64,000 nt of DNA from Hypericibacter sp963696655 (GTDB taxonomy: Bacteria > Pseudomonadota > Alphaproteobacteria > Dongiales > Dongiaceae), in contig CAVOLB010000169.1 of assembly GCA_963696655.1 (NCBI GenBank), positions 57,765 through 121,764 on the forward strand. The letters are read 5' to 3'. Within the stretch, counting starts at the first letter, position 1; each line of letters starts with the position of its first letter. The position numbers and the translations under genes are program-made. The notes beneath the pieces are model-generated. The model worked only from the letters and a program-made list of their open reading frames with translations. It did no database searches and had not been told where the DNA came from. Of the stretch, positions 62,717 to 64,000 are shown in pieces.

Positions 62717-63559
62717 TTATGTCTCCGAAGTCGAATTCTCGATTTCGATTTTAAATTCTACTGGTTGATCTTCGTCATCATAGATTTGCGAGACATTCAT
62801 AGCGAAGGTGCGCATCCACCGCAGCCGCTTGGCTACGGGCCAGCCTTTATCAGCCGGAGGAATTTTTCGCAGCAACTCAATTATCAGCGGGTCAAGATTT
62901 AACCCGACGTTATCCCCCCCTCCGCTTCCACCTTCGCCCTTCCCCTTGGGCTTCTCTTCGCCGGACGCAGACTCGATTGGCTTGGTGGTCGGCGTAGCAC
63001 CAAACGCCGGTTTCACTAGTCGATCTTCTCCGTGCGTGAAAAATCCCGCTTGCTTTGCAGAGCGCATGAACGCTTGGCGAGCCTTGTTCGTCTGTTTGGA
63101 CGAAACCCCGAGAGCAAGCATTTCACGCTCAAGGGCCGCCGCTGGCGGCAGCGTATACCCTCGATACTTCTCGTATATTTCTAGATAGAGCGGGACGCTC
63201 AGAAACGCATCAGCGCGAGCTTCCGGCTCTTTGTTTTCGTCCACCGCGCGGAGTCCGAGATCGGACAGCCGGACGCCGCCACGTTCGTTCTCTGTGAGAC
63301 GGAAGGTCCCGGCATTGGACACGCGTCCACGGAAGGCGCCGCTCGTCATGGATTGCCCAAGATAGGCCGCGAGCTGATCCAATGTGCATGACATACCGGC
63401 ATTCATGTGAATGGCTTTAGCAATCGAGACAGCATCGTCGAGGTCGTTATAGGGAAACTCGATTGTCGAGCGCTCATAGGCACGCGTAGCCTTTGTGTCT
63501 GACTCATCTTGGGGCGATGCTGTGTCGCCATTCTCGTTCTTGATATGTCCTGTGTTCAT
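62717..63559 (-). CDS. Hypothetical protein with two winged-helix-like domains
   Basis: A 280-aa protein. Residues about 15-95 (YNDLDDAVSIAKAIHMNAGM, TLDQLAAYLGQSMTSGAFRG) look like a winged helix. Residues about 100-180 (FLSVPLYLEIYEKYRGYTLP, SSKQTNKARQAFMRSAKQAG) look like a second one, reminiscent of DUF5343-type modules. A Gly-rich linker (KGKGEGGSGGGDNVG) leads to a C-terminal helical strand (PLIIELLRKIPPADKGWP). The ATG at 63559 has AAGGAG upstream. It is probably a DNA-binding protein working with the downstream GIY-YIG-like gene. The family is not one I can name with confidence. Confidence 0.55.
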   Translation of the reverse strand: MNTGHIKNENGDTASPQDESDTKATRAYERSTIEFPYNDLDDAVSIAKAIHMNAGMSCTLDQLAAYLGQSMTSGAFRGRVSNAGTFRLTENERGGVRLSDLGLRAVDENKEPEARADAFLSVPLYLEIYEKYRGYTLPPAAALEREMLALGVSSKQTNKARQAFMRSAKQAGFFTHGEDRLVKPAFGATPTTKPIESASGEEKPKGKGEGGSGGGDNVGLNLDPLIIELLRKIPPADKGWPVAKRLRWMRTFAMNVSQIYDDEDQPVEFKIEIENSTSET

Positions 63560-63838
63560 TGCGGTGGCTCCTTCCGATTCCACGGCGTGCACGAGCCAAA
63601 ATATAATGCTGCACCTCGGCATAAGCAAACAAGAAATGTCTATTTAGTCATTTGTTGTTTGCGTATATAGGCAGACACGATATAATGCATAACGCGGAGA
63701 ACAGGAGGAGACGGTCATGTTGAGAGTAGTGAGCCCCCGTCGAAACTGCCGACCGGCGGCGGGGGCGAGGACAAAAAGGAAGGGCCGCTTTCCAAGCCCC
63801 TGATAAGGAAAGGAAAAGCGGCCCTCAATCGGCGCTGG
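63560..63838. other. Non-coding, AT-richer segment with a hairpin
   Basis: Upstream region of the winged-helix-like gene, with AAAATATAATGC near 63599 and TGTTGTTTGCGTATATAGGC near 63650 as possible promoter material. A hairpin with arms of 13 bp (AGGGCCGCTTTCC at 63781-63793 and GGAAAAGCGGCCCT at 63812-63825, one bulged A) lies just before the tRNA-like element. No T-run follows it. No gene is supported here. Confidence 0.45.
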
Positions 63839-63909
63839 CCCTGGTTCGTCTAGTGGTAGGACACCCTCTTTACAGGTCGGAGACCTACGTTCGAATCGTA
63901 GCCCAGGGA
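63839..63909 (+). tRNA. Degenerate tRNA-like element (possible tRNA-Val, TAC)
   Basis: Acceptor strands CCCTGG and CCAGGG pair, the D-arm is GTCT-AGTGGTA-GGAC and the T-arm is a perfect CTACG-TTCGAAT-CGTAG. The anticodon arm is poor: CCCTC and GTCGG-type strands give only three pairs around the loop TTTACAG, and the variable region is four bases. The acceptor stem also has a mismatch at its seventh pair. It may be a divergent functional tRNA, a pseudogene, or an integration-site remnant. The adjacent hairpin at 63781-63825 is unusual for a tRNA gene. Confidence 0.45.
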
Positions 63910-64000
63910 CAACTAAGACAGGAGTAGGTCGCCGTTGGAAGCGGCGGCCGGCTCTCAAGTCCAATACTCGGGATTCGCCCAAGCGATGAACCTCTCTCGT

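Noticed and set aside
63644..63982. 112-codon minus-strand frame across the tRNA-like element
   Set aside because: It reads through the hairpin and tRNA-like structure and has no protein-like features.

Overview
The window is a stretch of GC-rich bacterial chromosome with densely packed genes. The protein families (NsrR/Rrf2 regulator, CarD, FdxA, Suv3-like helicase, DUF1223, a ccmABCDEFGHI cluster, a DmeR/DmeF pair) and the codon use point to an alphaproteobacterium, perhaps Rhodospirillales-like. That placement is inference from gene content only. No CRISPR array, transposase or rRNA operon was seen.

Layout. 1-4022: a leftward run with a truncated gene, a HAD phosphatase, a TPR-sulfotransferase and a FAD amine-type oxidoreductase. 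4345-8383: a secreted molybdopterin-fold protein and two histidine kinases without a response regulator. 8558-9880: dmeF/dmeR metal efflux with a visible operator. 9967-14692: a catabolic-looking operon (M20 deacylase, NodB-fold deacetylase, HpaB-type hydroxylase) with a divergent LysR regulator. 14901-19401: a small hypothetical gene, a NadR-like bifunctional enzyme, a probable hopanoid C-3 methylase (HpnR) and an ArgE-type deacetylase. 19550-21294: an Rrf2/NsrR regulator divergent from a truncated haemoglobin with an NsrR-like palindrome between them, then a flavin reductase. 21312-22155: a PIN/AbrB toxin-antitoxin pair with a perfect palindromic operator, then tRNA-Arg(CCT). 22363-30189: Kup, SDR, proline iminopeptidase, a nuclease-fold protein with altered catalytic residues, an M48 lipoprotein protease and a class III cyclase. 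30435-42359: a leftward block with an Fe-S flavoenzyme, a degenerate metallophosphatase, carD, fdxA, TerB, S4, a Suv3-like helicase, DUF2167 and a WbsX/RgpF-type glycan protein. 42588-50941: htpG, DUF1223, a methyltransferase, two aminotransferase loci, a dual-specificity phosphatase and a DMT exporter. 51076-62123: acnA divergent from the complete cytochrome c maturation cluster ccmABCDEFGHI, with a candidate small RNA between them.

62124-64000 looks different: lower GC, unrecognised genes, a GIY-YIG-like protein, a two-domain winged-helix-like protein and a degenerate tRNA-like element. This is the most accessory-looking part of the window.

The most notable observations are: (i) a 344-bp perfect tandem duplication that breaks an aminotransferase gene into two overlapping reading frames; (ii) an unannotated three-stem-loop RNA candidate with C-rich loops and a strong terminator between acnA and ccmA; (iii) three clear palindromic operators next to their probable regulators (dmeR, nsrR, antitoxin); (iv) enzyme-fold proteins that have lost catalytic residues; and (v) the terminal accessory segment.
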